This document shows positions 45,675 through 55,481 of a stretch of 64,000 nucleotides of DNA, piece by piece (within the stretch, counting starts at the first letter, position 1; every line of letters begins with the position of its first letter). Both the position numbers and the translations under genes were made by a program. Source of the stretch: Nannocystis pusilla (GTDB lineage Bacteria > Myxococcota_A > Polyangia > Nannocystales > Nannocystaceae); contig NZ_JAIRAU010000015.1 of assembly GCF_020073745.1 (NCBI RefSeq), positions 1 through 64,000 of the forward strand. Reading direction: 5' to 3'. The notes below the pieces were generated by a model, which searched no databases, was not told the origin of the DNA, and saw only the letters and a program-made list of their open reading frames with translations.

Positions 45675-46757
45675 TCAGCCCTTCTGGTTCTGATAGAACG
45701 GCTTCTTGCGCTCCTCGGCGCGCGACTGGGTCGCGTGGACGAGGCCGGACCACAGGTTCTCCAGGCCCATGGCGTCGCGGACCTTGCCGAGGGTCTCGTA
45801 GGCGACCTTGCGGGCGGTGATGGTGCCGTCGACGATGATCTCCTCGGTGCGGTGCTGGTCGGCCGCGAACTCGGCCCGGCGCTCGCGGATCGGCACGAGG
45901 GTCTTCTCGAGCGCCTCGATGACGCGGTCCTGCACGGCGGCGAAGCCGATCGCGCCGCGGTCGTACTCGGCGTGCAGGTTGGCCAGTTCGTCGGCGTCGC
46001 GGATGAACGCCTCGGCGAAGCGGAACAGCGGGGCTCTGGTCGACTCGCCGGGGGCCGGGCCGGGCAGGGTGCGGATCTTGCGGGCGACCTCGTCGGGCGA
46101 GTCCTTGAGCCAGATCGCGTTGCCGGCCGACTTCGACATCTTGCGGTCGGCACCGCCGGCGACGGTGTTGACGCCGGGCAGCGCGGGCGTGGCCGAGACC
46201 GTCGGCGAGGGCACGGCGAACACCTGGCCGTAGGCGTCGTTGAAGTGCAGGGCGATGTCACGGGCGAGGGTGACGTGGATCTCGTTGTCGGCGCCGACCG
46301 GGACCAACTCGGCGTTGGCCATGAGAATGTCGGCGGCCTGCAGCACCGGGTAACCGAGCAGACCGAGCGGGACATCGGCGTCGCCGAGGCCGGCGTTCTT
46401 CGCCATGTCGTGGATCGACTGCATGCCCGACAGGCGCGCCACCGGGGTGAGCATCTGCAGCAGGATGGCGATGTCGTAGACGGCCGGAACGCCCGACTGG
46501 AGGTAGATGGTCGAACGGCCAGGGTCGACGCCGACGCTCAACATGTCGAGCACGACGTCGCGGACGTGGTTGGGCAGGCGAGCAATCTCGTCGCGCCGCG
46601 AGCGGGTCGTGAGCGAGTGCAGGTCGGCGACGATGATGAAGCACTCGTGGCTTTCCTGCAGCTTGACCCGGCTCTGCAAGGTGCCGACGAGGTGACCGAG
46701 GTGAAGCGGCCCCGTGGGGCGGTCACCAGTGAGCAATCGCGGTTTGCGAGCGTCCAT
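45675..46757 (-). CDS. trpS: tryptophanyl-tRNA synthetase
   Basis: This 360-aa class I synthetase charges tRNA-Trp. It has PTGPLHLGHLVGTL (HIGH-like) at residues 15-28, SMQSIHDMA-like GMQSIHDMAKN, GYPVLQAADILM, PVGADNEIH (adapted from GEDQ), and the KMSKS motif DRKMSKSAGNAI near 202. The ATG at 46757 is chosen over a TTG at 46766. A perfect 26-bp palindrome lies 68 bp upstream and may be a control site. It is the last gene of a same-strand run containing TnaA and TrpB2. Confidence 0.94.
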   Translation of the reverse strand: MDARKPRLLTGDRPTGPLHLGHLVGTLQSRVKLQESHECFIIVADLHSLTTRSRRDEIARLPNHVRDVVLDMLSVGVDPGRSTIYLQSGVPAVYDIAILLQMLTPVARLSGMQSIHDMAKNAGLGDADVPLGLLGYPVLQAADILMANAELVPVGADNEIHVTLARDIALHFNDAYGQVFAVPSPTVSATPALPGVNTVAGGADRKMSKSAGNAIWLKDSPDEVARKIRTLPGPAPGESTRAPLFRFAEAFIRDADELANLHAEYDRGAIGFAAVQDRVIEALEKTLVPIRERRAEFAADQHRTEEIIVDGTITARKVAYETLGKVRDAMGLENLWSGLVHATQSRAEERKKPFYQNQKG

Positions 46758-46824
46758 CGAGCTCAAGGTTCATGGCGCCTGGCGCAAGTGTCAAGCCGCC
46801 GGGTTCGCGCGGGGCGGAACGACT

Positions 46825-46850
46825 CACAGCTGTCCGATCGGACAGCTGTG
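46825..46850. promoter_or_regulatory. perfect 26-bp palindrome upstream of trpS
   Basis: Each arm is CACAGCTGTCCGA with no mismatch and no spacer. The centre is a member of the dispersed decamer family (cores 46829 and 46843, 14 bp apart), but the symmetry is longer than usual. Its position between the roadblock-like gene and trpS suits either an operator for trpS or a terminator hairpin. Confidence 0.7.
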
Positions 46851-46975
46851 CGTGGACCTGCGACTCGAGCGGTGCGCTGCGGACAGCGACGGACCAAACG
46901 CAGAGCGCCGCGACCGCCAGGCGGTCACGGCGCATCTGCGCTCCACTGTCACTACGCCACCGCGAGCCCGTCGGC

Positions 46976-47359
46976 TCAGCGCAACGCTTCCCGCAGGCGC
47001 GGTTTGATGTCGGGGAGCACGACGCTGACGAGGATGCCCAGCTGGGCCTTGCTGCAGTCGACGGCCATACCCCAGCGGTACTTGTCCGTCAGGTCGACCA
47101 CCACGATCATGACGACGCCCTCATCGCCGAGGCGGAGCATGGTCTCGTTCAGATAGTCGGGGACGGGCAGACCCGACTTCTTGATCGTCTCCATGATGCG
47201 CTCACAAAGGATGTTGAAGAGCGCGCATGCCTTGGGGCTGCTGCGAACGCCGGCGACCGACATGCCGGATGTCTTGCTGAAGACGTCGGACGCGGCCAGG
47301 CCGCCCATCAGACCGTCTTCGACCTCAGCGAGCAGTTGGTTTACGACTTTGAGATTCAT
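46976..47359 (-). CDS. hypothetical protein, possibly roadblock/LC7-like
   Basis: This is a 127-aa protein with no firm family match. The sequence GLMGGLAASDVFSKTSGMSVAG followed by SSPKACALFN and a hydrophobic EGVVMIVVVDLTDKYRWGMAVD strand pair has the feel of the profilin-like roadblock/LC7 fold, which in myxobacteria includes GTPase partners such as MglB. A good Shine-Dalgarno AAGGA precedes the ATG at 47359. It follows the response-regulator gene by about 176 bp on the same strand. Confidence 0.7.
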   Translation of the reverse strand: MNLKVVNQLLAEVEDGLMGGLAASDVFSKTSGMSVAGVRSSPKACALFNILCERIMETIKKSGLPVPDYLNETMLRLGDEGVVMIVVVDLTDKYRWGMAVDCSKAQLGILVSVVLPDIKPRLREALR

Positions 47360-47535
47360 TTCGAGTTCCTTCGTGATCCGTGCAGTCGGGGCCAGGTCAT
47401 GGTAGCCGTGGCGCGGGGCTACGATCTATCATTTTTTTGCACGATCCGGACATTCGTCCAAATGCGCCGGAGGGCGACCGCAAGGCCCGTGGAGCCCACA
47501 AGCCTTGCGGTCACGAGCCGCGGAGGCGCGGCGCC

Positions 47536-48003
47536 TCAGAAGCTCAGGCCGCGGATCGGCGGCGGCGCATCTTGCTGCGTCTCTTTGAGGTAGTGCTTCG
47601 CAGCCCGTCGCAACAGCGCCTTGAGATCCTCGGTGTCCCAGGGCTTCGTGACGTACTGCCACATCAAACCCTCGTTGAGACCGCGGATAACCACGTTAAT
47701 GTCGGAGTAGCCGGTGATCAGGATCCGCACCGGCGTCGGGTTGATCTCCTTGAGCTTGCCGAACAGCTCGACACCCGTCATCTCCGGCATGCGCTGGTCG
47801 CTGAGCACCAACTGGATCTCGTTGGCGCGGAAGATCTGCAGCGCCTCGGTGCCCGAGTTGGCGGTGTAGACCTTGAACATGTCGCGGAAGCTCTCCTCCA
47901 GCGTGTTGAGGATGCCCCGCTCGTCATCGACGATGAGCAACGAGAGGACCTGCTTGTCCTCCTGGCCGATCGTCCCGGTCTTCTGGAATTCCTTCCAACT
48001 CAT
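47536..48003 (-). CDS. single-domain response regulator
   Basis: This 155-aa protein is a receiver domain with no DNA-binding output. The acidic pair is Asp26/Asp27 (LLIVDDERG), the phosphoacceptor is Asp69 (LVLSDQRMPEMTG), and the conserved Lys is Lys120 (VTKPWDTED). About 25 residues follow the receiver. The type resembles receivers paired with soluble hybrid-like kinases or that act through protein contacts. GAGG lies upstream of the ATG at 48003. It lies 233 bp after tnaA on the same strand and is the obvious candidate partner of the kinase upstream of tnaA. Confidence 0.9.
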   Translation of the reverse strand: MSWKEFQKTGTIGQEDKQVLSLLIVDDERGILNTLEESFRDMFKVYTANSGTEALQIFRANEIQLVLSDQRMPEMTGVELFGKLKEINPTPVRILITGYSDINVVIRGLNEGLMWQYVTKPWDTEDLKALLRRAAKHYLKETQQDAPPPIRGLSF

Positions 48004-48235
48004 GCAATACCTCGCTTCTCGCTGGGCAACCGGTCGTAGCGCGGGGAACCCTCGATGCGAGAGAGAGTCTGCTCCGTTCGCGCATGGTGGCAGGGGCGCA
48101 TCCTCGATGCAAGGCTCGACAGCAAGCCCGTCACGAGCTCGCTGGAGCGCTGGTGAATGCAGCCGGGGCCGAGGAGCCCAGACGGCCGGAGAAGCGGCCC
48201 GTGAGGCCAGCTGGGGCCTTTTCGCGCGTGAGTGC

Positions 48236-49651
48236 TCACGGTAAGTCTCCTGTACCACCGTCCGACCCGCGCACGTAGCGGAAAGTGGACGCAAAGTGGC
48301 GAATTCCAGGGGCTTCGACCTCGAAGCGAAGGCCGTGGCGCATGCGCTGGCCCTTCTCTTCGAACACAGTACGCACCACGTCGGCGACGTACTCGAGGTG
48401 TTCCATGGTGTAGACGCGGCGCGGAATGGTGATCCGGCACAGGTCGAGGTTGGGGCGGATGTTCTCGCCGGTGTCCGGGTCGCGGCCGATGAGCACGCTT
48501 CCGACCTCGACCGCGCGCACACCGCCCTCCTTGTAGAGCTCGACGCACAGCAGCTGCGCCGGGAACTCGTCCTCGGGGACGTGCTGGAAGAACCGCCGCG
48601 CGTCGATGAACACGGCGTGACCGCCGAGCGGCTCGACCAGCGGGATGCCCGCCGCCATCAACAGCTCGCCGAAGCGCTTGACCTGGCCGATGCGGTAGGT
48701 GAGGTACGGCTCCTCGGTGACCTCGCGGAGGCCCTGCGCGAGCGCCTCCATGTCGGCGCCCGACATGCCGCCGTAGGTGTAGAAGCCCTCGAACAGGATC
48801 GTCGGGGCCTTGAGCCGCTCGTACAGCAGGTCGTCGCGCACCGCGATGAAGCCGCCCATCGGCACCAGCGCGTCCTTCTTGGCGCTCATGATCGCCGCGT
48901 CGGTGTAGCTGCACATCTCGGCGACGATCTCCTGGATCGTCTTGGTCGCGTAGCCGGGCTCGCGGTGCTTGATGAACCACGCGTTCTCGGCGAAGCGCGC
49001 GGCGTCGAGGATGACGAGGAGGCCGTACTGGTCGGCGATCCGCCGCACCTCGCGGATGTTCTCCATCGACACCGGCTGACCGCCGCCCGAGTTGCACGTC
49101 ACCGTCATCAGGATGTAGGCGACGTGGCGCGGGCCGTACTCGCGGATGACGCTCTCGAGCCGCGCGAGGTCGACGTCGCCCTTGAACGGGTGGTAGCCCG
49201 TCGAGCTGCGGCCGGCGTCGATCGTGCAGTCGATCGCGCGGCCGCCGGCGAACTCGATGTGCGCCTTGGTCGTGTCGAAGTGCGAGTTGCCCGGCACGAT
49301 CATGTGCTTCTTGATCAGCACGAAGTCGAGCACACGCTCGGCCGCGCGACCCTGGTGCACCGGGATCGTGTAGCGGTACCCCATCGTCTCGCGGATCTGC
49401 CGCTCCATCTCGAAGAAGGAGCGCGACCCCGCGTACGCCTCGTCGCCGATCATCATGCGGCCGAGCTGGGCCGCCGAGAGGGCTCCGGTGCCGGAGTCGG
49501 TCACGAGGTCGATGTACACGTCGTGCGATGCGAGGCGGAACAAGTTGTTGCCGCACGCCTCGATCCGCCGGACCCGCTCCTCATAAGGGAGCAGCGCGAT
49601 CGGCTCGACGACCTTCGCCTTGTACGGGATGATCTGTCTGGCTCTGCTCAT
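48236..49651 (-). CDS. tnaA: tryptophanase (beta-eliminating lyase)
   Basis: This 471-aa PLP enzyme splits tryptophan into indole, pyruvate and ammonia. The length equals that of E. coli TnaA. The PLP lysine lies in [14 protein letters not shown] near residue 258. SAKKDA followed by PMGG matches tryptophanase better than tyrosine phenol-lyase, which usually has SGKKD. Other landmarks are [28 protein letters not shown] and [14 protein letters not shown]. The ATG overlaps the stop of the histidine-kinase gene (ATGA), so translation is coupled. No TnaC-like leader is visible. Confidence 0.9.
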   Translation of the reverse strand: MSRARQIIPYKAKVVEPIALLPYEERVRRIEACGNNLFRLASHDVYIDLVTDSGTGALSAAQLGRMMIGDEAYAGSRSFFEMERQIRETMGYRYTIPVHQGRAAERVLDFVLIKKHMIVPGNSHFDTTKAHIEFAGGRAIDCTIDAGRSSTGYHPFKGDVDLARLESVIREYGPRHVAYILMTVTCNSGGGQPVSMENIREVRRIADQYGLLVILDAARFAENAWFIKHREPGYATKTIQEIVAEMCSYTDAAIMSAKKDALVPMGGFIAVRDDLLYERLKAPTILFEGFYTYGGMSGADMEALAQGLREVTEEPYLTYRIGQVKRFGELLMAAGIPLVEPLGGHAVFIDARRFFQHVPEDEFPAQLLCVELYKEGGVRAVEVGSVLIGRDPDTGENIRPNLDLCRITIPRRVYTMEHLEYVADVVRTVFEEKGQRMRHGLRFEVEAPGIRHFASTFRYVRGSDGGTGDLP

Positions 49652-51741
49652 GGGCTCTCCGCGGCCTTGGCGGCCCCTTCGGTCCTCGTGCCCGGGTCCT
49701 TGGGCTCGGTCGGGATCCGAATGAGGAAGGTTACCCCCGCCGTTTCGTTGCGCGTCACTGCGATCGTTCCCTGGTGCTCCATCACGATTCGATAGCTGAT
49801 CGACAGGCCCAGACCCGTGCCCTTGCCGACCGGCTTGGTGGTGAAGAACGGGTCGAAGATCTTCGAGATGTTGGCGTCCGAAATGCCCTCGCCGTCATCC
49901 CTCACCGCGATCTCGACCCAGGCACCGTTGACCCGCGTGTCGACGTGAACTTCGCCCCCGCGCGGGGTGGCGTCGATCGCGTTGTTCACGAGGTTGAGTA
50001 CCACTTGGTTGAGCTTGGCGGGGAAGCAGGCGTAGGGGCGCGTGAGCGTGAGATCGGACGTCAGCTTGACGCCCTTGTCCCGCGCGTTGTTGGAGAGGAT
50101 CATCAGGGTCTGCCGGATCCCCTCGTCGATGTCGGCGTTCTGGAACTGCGCCTCGTCGAGGCGGGCGAAGTTGCGGAGACCGAGGACGATCTCCGCCATG
50201 CGATCGAGGCCGATGAAGCACTCCTCGAGCACCTTCTGCGTGCGCGCGAGGACCTCGTCGATCGAGCCTTCCTTCTGCTCGCGGCTCTGGCTGACGTAGC
50301 TGAAGAACATCTTCACCAGCTCGAGCTGCTTCGGCGCCGGCATGCTGCCGAGGTCGGCGATCACGTCCTTGGCGTCGGGGCCGAGGTCCTTGTCTTCCTT
50401 GAGCTTGTCGAGGATCGCCCGGGCCGCGGCGACGCGCGCCTGGGGATCGCCGCCGCTGCCGGCGTCGAGCCAGCGCTGCACCGCCAGCCGCCGCGACACC
50501 TTGGTCACGCGCTCGTGGGCGAGGTGCGTGTTGTTGCGGCTGAACGCCAGCGGGTTGTTGATCTCGTGGGCGACGCCGGCGGTCAGCTGGCCGAGGCTGG
50601 CGAGCTTCTCGCCCTGGACCAGCTGCGCCTGGGTCTGCTTGAGCTCGACGAGGCTATCCTTGAGGCCCTCGAACAGCTGGGTGTTCGTCAGCGAGATCGC
50701 GGTCTGGCTGGCGAGCGAGAGCGTCAGCTCGAGCGCGGCGTCGTCGTAGGGCAGGACGACGTTGTCGATGTCGGCGGCCGTCAGCGTGGCGGTGCGCGAG
50801 ATCTTGCGGTTGATGAGCTGGAGGACGCCGATGACCTGGTCGTCCTGGTTCTTCATCGGCAGCACGAGCATGCTGCGCGTGCGGTAGCCGGTCCGCTGGT
50901 CGAAGGCGGGGTTGAAGCTGTACTCGGCCTTGGGATCGAGCAGGTAGGCGTCGGGGATGTTGACCGGCTCGCCGGTGACGGCGACGTAGCCGGCGAGGGT
51001 GCTCTTGCTGACCGGGATGGTGAACTTGACCAGCTCGAGGTGCGGCAGCGAGTCGTTCTGCGAGTTGTTGAAGCGCAGGCGCTTGGTGCCGGCGGCGTCC
51101 TTCTCGACGATGTAGAGCGAGCCGGCGTCGGAGCAGGTGAAGTCGCGGGCGGTGGTGAGGATGAAGTTGAGCAGCCGCTCCTGATCGCGCTCGGTCGAGA
51201 GGGCGATGCCGATCCGGTTGAGCTTGGTGATCTCGCCGGCGAGGCGGCGGCGCTCGGCCTCGAGGGCGTGCAGGCGATCGTCGGCGGCGGCGTCGCGCAG
51301 GGCGGTGCGGATGGCGACCAGCAGCGCGGCGGCACCTGGCTCTGGGGACAGGATGGCCGAGACCGCGTCGCCGAAGCGCTGCTGCATGACCTCGGCCGCG
51401 GAGCCGGGCAACAGGCTGATGAGCCGCGTCGGGCCGACGGGCTGCAGCTCGACGCGGCCGTCGTCGCCGAGCAGGTGCTCGTCGAGGAGGACGACGCAGG
51501 CGCGACCAGGGCGACGCGCGGCGACGGCGGTGCCGAGCTCGCGCGACGTGACCGGCCGCAGCTCACCGGCCGAGCGGCACGCGGCGGCGGTCACCGAGCC
51601 GGCGAAGGCGGGCGAGCACAGCAGCAGCGGCGCGGACGACTCGACGCGAGGCGACGGATCGGGTCCCGACCCGGAGGGTTGCGCCGCGCCACCCGAGGTG
51701 GCGGTGCTGGCTGCGTCATCCGCCTGCACAGTGTTCACCAT
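49648..51741 (-). CDS. soluble sensor histidine kinase with degenerate receiver and GAF domain
   Basis: This 697-aa protein has no membrane segment. The N-terminal 50-170 region looks like a receiver without a clear phosphoacceptor ([24 protein letters not shown]). A GAF domain follows at about 190-350 ([32 protein letters not shown]). The H-box is [12 protein letters not shown] with His392, followed by an unusually long charged insert before the second helix. The ATPase motifs are [21 protein letters not shown] and GKGTGLGLS. Its stop overlaps the tnaA start. The ATG at 51741 is preferred over 51768. The ligand is unknown. Confidence 0.9.
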   Translation of the reverse strand: MVNTVQADDAASTATSGGAAQPSGSGPDPSPRVESSAPLLLCSPAFAGSVTAAACRSAGELRPVTSRELGTAVAARRPGRACVVLLDEHLLGDDGRVELQPVGPTRLISLLPGSAAEVMQQRFGDAVSAILSPEPGAAALLVAIRTALRDAAADDRLHALEAERRRLAGEITKLNRIGIALSTERDQERLLNFILTTARDFTCSDAGSLYIVEKDAAGTKRLRFNNSQNDSLPHLELVKFTIPVSKSTLAGYVAVTGEPVNIPDAYLLDPKAEYSFNPAFDQRTGYRTRSMLVLPMKNQDDQVIGVLQLINRKISRTATLTAADIDNVVLPYDDAALELTLSLASQTAISLTNTQLFEGLKDSLVELKQTQAQLVQGEKLASLGQLTAGVAHEINNPLAFSRNNTHLAHERVTKVSRRLAVQRWLDAGSGGDPQARVAAARAILDKLKEDKDLGPDAKDVIADLGSMPAPKQLELVKMFFSYVSQSREQKEGSIDEVLARTQKVLEECFIGLDRMAEIVLGLRNFARLDEAQFQNADIDEGIRQTLMILSNNARDKGVKLTSDLTLTRPYACFPAKLNQVVLNLVNNAIDATPRGGEVHVDTRVNGAWVEIAVRDDGEGISDANISKIFDPFFTTKPVGKGTGLGLSISYRIVMEHQGTIAVTRNETAGVTFLIRIPTEPKDPGTRTEGAAKAAESP

Positions 51742-51900
51742 GGTCGGAGAAGCGAGGCGCAAAAACAAGGGTCACCACAGCATGTCCGCAGCATCTCCAC
51801 ACGAGAGGTCGACGACGTCGCGAGTCGACACGCGGTCGCGACAACGAAGCGGCGCGGCCGCACCGCGTCGCCTCGACGTCTGTCGCGGACGATACCGCGC

Positions 51901-53271
51901 TCAGATGTTGACTTCCGGCAGCTCGGCGAGGGCCGCCTCGATCGCCGCCTGGGGGTAGGCGTAGTCGGTCAGCTCGCCGCGGAAGTAGGCGTCGTAGGCC
52001 GTCATGTCGAAGTGGCCGTGGCCGCAGAGGTTGAAGAGGATCACCGGCGAGGTGCCCTCTTCCTTGGCGCGGATGGCCTCGCGGATCACCTGAGCGACGG
52101 CGTGGCCGGCCTCGGGCGCCGGGACGATGCCCTCGGCGCGCAGGAAGGTCACGGCCGACTTGAAGACCTCGAGCTGCGGCACCGAGTAGGCCTCGATCAG
52201 CTTCTGGTCGTACAGCTCGCTGATGACGCTGCCGACGCCGTGGTAGCGCAGGCCGCCCGCGTGCACCGGCGGCGGGATGAACTTGGCGCCGAGGGTGTGC
52301 ATCTTGACCATCGGCGCCATGCCGGCGGTGTCGCCGTAGTCGTAGGCGTAGACGCCCCGGGTGAGGGTGGGGCAGGCGGCGGGCTCGACCGCGACGACGC
52401 GCACGTTGCGGCCGTGGACGATCTTGTCGCGCAGGTAGGGCACGGCGATGCCGGCGAAGTTGCTGCCGCCGCCGACGCAGCCGACCACGATGTCGGGGCT
52501 GTCGCCGGCGCGGTCGAGCTGCAGCATCGCCTCCTGGCCGATGATCGACTGATGCATCAGCACATGGTTGAGCACCGAGCCGAGCGCGTACTTGTACTTG
52601 CCGCCGCTCTTGGCCGCCATCTCGACGGCCTCGCTGATGGCGATGCCGAGGCTGCCGGTGCTGTCGGGATCCTGGGCGAGGATGGCCCGCCCGGCCTCGG
52701 TCTTGTCGCTCGGGCTGGCGGTGACGTTGGCCCCGAAGCTCTGGATGATGGCCCGGCGGTACGGCTTCTGGACGAAGCTGACCTTGACCATGAAGACGTA
52801 GCACTCGAGGTTGAAGAAGTTGCACGCCTGCGACAGGGCCGTGCCCCACTGGCCTGCACCTGTCTCTGTGGTCACGCCGACGACGCCGGCCTGCTTGTTG
52901 TAGAACGCCTGCGGGATCGCGGTGTTGAGCTTGTGGCTGCCGCTCGGCGAGACGCCCTCGTACTTGTAGTAGATCTTCGCGGTGGTCCCGATCGCCTTCT
53001 CCAAGCGCCGCGCGCGCATGAGGGGGGTCGGGCGCCACAGCTTGTAGATCTCGCGGACCTCCTCCGGGATCTCGATGAAGCGCTCGCGCGAGACTTCCTG
53101 GTTGATGATCTCCTGCGGGAACAGCACTCCCAGGTCGTCAGAAGTGACCGGGCTCTTGGTGCCGGGGTGCAGGACCACGGGGAGCGGGCGCGGAAGATCG
53201 GCCTGGATGTTGTACCAACGTGTCGGAATTGCGCTCTGGGGGAGTTCAAAACGCGTCAGGGACTCGGTCAT
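51901..53271 (-). CDS. TrpB2-type tryptophan synthase beta-like protein
   Basis: This 456-aa PLP enzyme belongs to the TrpB2 branch, longer than TrpB1. The PLP lysine is in SGSHKLNTAIPQAF, TTETGAGQWG is the Glu/Gly loop, and GCVGGGSNFAGIA binds the phosphate. TrpB2 condenses indole with serine to tryptophan and usually works without TrpA; no trpA is seen nearby. That makes it an indole-salvage enzyme, the reverse partner of tryptophanase two genes downstream. A TATAAA-like sequence lies just upstream of its ATG, so it probably has its own promoter. Confidence 0.92.
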   Translation of the reverse strand: MTESLTRFELPQSAIPTRWYNIQADLPRPLPVVLHPGTKSPVTSDDLGVLFPQEIINQEVSRERFIEIPEEVREIYKLWRPTPLMRARRLEKAIGTTAKIYYKYEGVSPSGSHKLNTAIPQAFYNKQAGVVGVTTETGAGQWGTALSQACNFFNLECYVFMVKVSFVQKPYRRAIIQSFGANVTASPSDKTEAGRAILAQDPDSTGSLGIAISEAVEMAAKSGGKYKYALGSVLNHVLMHQSIIGQEAMLQLDRAGDSPDIVVGCVGGGSNFAGIAVPYLRDKIVHGRNVRVVAVEPAACPTLTRGVYAYDYGDTAGMAPMVKMHTLGAKFIPPPVHAGGLRYHGVGSVISELYDQKLIEAYSVPQLEVFKSAVTFLRAEGIVPAPEAGHAVAQVIREAIRAKEEGTSPVILFNLCGHGHFDMTAYDAYFRGELTDYAYPQAAIEAALAELPEVNI

Positions 53272-53685
53272 TCGCGGCGCTCCAGTCTCGCTCGCCCTTT
53301 ATATCGCGAGGCGACGCTGCGACAAAGGCCCGCGGGTCGGTCGATGCGCCTTCCGTCGGGTTGGGCCGTCGGGACCCGACTCTCGTCGATGCGGCCGCAA
53401 CGGGTGCTGGGATGTTCTTTCGGCCATGCGCACGCGCACCGGCCCAATTCGCGGGGCGCGCCGGCCGCTGCGCATGCGCCAGCGCTCATGCGCGTGGACG
53501 CGCCCTCCGATGCACGCCGTCGGGCGTGGAGTCACAGACCCGCAGGGCCGTGGAGCGCGGACCCTCAGGCGCGTCGCGTGGGCCGATCGAGGACGCATGC
53601 TCGGACGGGTCGCGGCCTCGCGGGCCCGCGGAGCCGGTGACGTGGCAGGCCGACGGGCGCCGCAGGGCCTCGCAGGCGGGCGATC
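53272..53685. other. intergenic region between trpB2 and the AGCS gene
   Basis: No supported gene. The trpB2 promoter is likely near the right-hand TATAAA-like site on the minus strand (about 53300). I see no hairpin with a T-run and no clear repeat. Confidence 0.5.
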
Positions 53686-55407
53686 TTAGGGCCGCCGAGC
53701 CGCGCGCACACGCGCGAAGTAGCCGCGGTAGGCCCGCATGGCCACGCCGGCGAACAGCAGCGTGATCGGGATGTTGACCCACAGCATCACGCCGGTGCCG
53801 ACCGAGGTGATGTTGTCGAGCTCCGTCTCGGACCGGATCCAGCCTGCGCAGGCGAGCAGGATGCTCAGGCAGTAGACGATCTTGTACGGGACGATCGAGC
53901 GACGTCCCGCCATGTAGACCATGCCCTGCTCGCCGTAGTAGGCGTACGAGATCATCGTCGAGACCGCGAACAGCCACGAGGCGACCGCGACCAGCCACTT
54001 CCCGAGGCCGGGGGCCACGCGATCGAAGGCGTGGCTGGTGAGCGCGGCCCCGACGTAGTCCTTGTAGACGTCGAGGCCTGCGAGCGCAGGCGCGCGGGCG
54101 AGCGGCGCGGCGGCCGAGCCGACGGGATCCCAGTTCACATAGAGGCGATCTCCCGCGCCGAGGACCACGGTTCCGGTCACCCGCTGCAGGTCGCCGCCGG
54201 TCGCGGGGTCGATCGACCCGTAGCGCGCGAGCATGAACACGGCGTCGCGCTCGCGCCAATCGCTGCCGGCGATCGCCAGCGCAGCCGGATGTTTCTCGGG
54301 CAATGGCGTATCGGACAGGTCCCAACAGCCAGGTTCGATCTCGACGGCGGCCGGCGGGGCGGGGAGGGTGGTCTCGCCCTCGCGGCACCAGGCGCCGCTG
54401 GCCAGCACGACCAGCGAGGTGAGGGTGCAGACGACGATGGTGTCGATGAAGGGCTCGAGGCCGGCGACCACGCCCTCGCGCACCGGCTCGTCGGTCCTGG
54501 CGGCGCAGTGGGCGATCGGCGAGGTGCCCTGGCCGGCCTCGCTCGAGAACAGCGCCCGCTTCATGCCCCACACGAAGGCGGCGCCCGAGGTGCCGCCGAC
54601 GAACGCGCCGGTGGCCTCGGCCGGGGAGAAGGCGGAGGCGACGATGAGCCGCAACATCTCCGGGATGTCGGCGACGTGGACGGCCAGCACGTACAGCGCG
54701 GCGGCGAGGTAGAGGATGCACATCGCCGGGACCAACTTGCCGGCGACGGCGCCGATCCGCTTGATCCCGCCGAGGATGACGAGGCCGACGAGGAGGGCGA
54801 GGACGAGGCCGGCGACCTGCTGCGGCACGCCGAAGCTCTCTTCGGTGACGATGCCGACGTTCCACGCCTGGAACATGTTGCCGCCGGTGATCGTGCTGAT
54901 GAGGAGGGTGATGCAGAACAGCACGCCGAGGCCGCGACCGACAGGGCGCAGCTTGTCGCTGCGCTGGGCCAGGCCGTCGTCGGCGACCCACATCGGCCCG
55001 CCGTTCGGCTCGTCGGGGTTGTCGACGCGGCGATACAGCATCGACAGGGTGACCTCGACGGTCTTGAGCGCCATGCCGGCGAGGCCGACGATCCACATCC
55101 AGAACACGGCGCCGGGGCCCCCGAGCGTGATCGCCACGGCGACGCCGCCGATGTTGCCGAGGCCGACGGTGGCCGACAGCGCGGCCGACAGGGCCTGGAA
55201 GTGACTGATGGCCCCGGGCGCGCCGGGCCTGTCGTAGTCGCCGCGGATGACCTTCACGCCGTGGGTGAGCGCGTGGTACTGGCAAAAGCCGCTCCACACG
55301 GTGAACAAGAGGCCGACGGCCAGCACGGCGTAGAGCACGCTGTCGTGCCACAACACCGCGTTGACGGGCGTCAGCCAGTCGTTGAAAACGATCCGCAGGG
55401 TCTCCAC
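53686..55407 (-). CDS. alanine/glycine:cation symporter (AGCS family) with large extra loop
   Basis: This is a 573-aa sodium-coupled amino-acid transporter. Family motifs include SALSATVGLGNIGGVAVAITLGGPGAVFWMW, GGTSGAAFVWGMKRALFSSEAGQG and, after the last loop, STMISYAYYGEQGMVY. About 110 residues at 341-450 form an insert with paired Cys (WCREG and GCWDL) and beta-rich sequence, probably an extra periplasmic loop absent from typical members of about 450 aa. It lies upstream of trpB2 on the same strand, separated by 414 bp, so joint regulation is uncertain. Confidence 0.9.
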   Translation of the reverse strand: METLRIVFNDWLTPVNAVLWHDSVLYAVLAVGLLFTVWSGFCQYHALTHGVKVIRGDYDRPGAPGAISHFQALSAALSATVGLGNIGGVAVAITLGGPGAVFWMWIVGLAGMALKTVEVTLSMLYRRVDNPDEPNGGPMWVADDGLAQRSDKLRPVGRGLGVLFCITLLISTITGGNMFQAWNVGIVTEESFGVPQQVAGLVLALLVGLVILGGIKRIGAVAGKLVPAMCILYLAAALYVLAVHVADIPEMLRLIVASAFSPAEATGAFVGGTSGAAFVWGMKRALFSSEAGQGTSPIAHCAARTDEPVREGVVAGLEPFIDTIVVCTLTSLVVLASGAWCREGETTLPAPPAAVEIEPGCWDLSDTPLPEKHPAALAIAGSDWRERDAVFMLARYGSIDPATGGDLQRVTGTVVLGAGDRLYVNWDPVGSAAAPLARAPALAGLDVYKDYVGAALTSHAFDRVAPGLGKWLVAVASWLFAVSTMISYAYYGEQGMVYMAGRRSIVPYKIVYCLSILLACAGWIRSETELDNITSVGTGVMLWVNIPITLLFAGVAMRAYRGYFARVRAARRP

Positions 55408-55481
55408 GAGCGAACGAGGGCCGCATCATGGCGGCCCGGGCTGCGCGGCGCAATCGCTGCAGGGCTTTTAATAAAGGATGC

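Noticed and set aside
48004..48235. Possible leader peptide or riboswitch between tnaA and the response-regulator gene
   Set aside because: No short Trp-rich open frame, T-box or known riboswitch fold could be recognised by eye.
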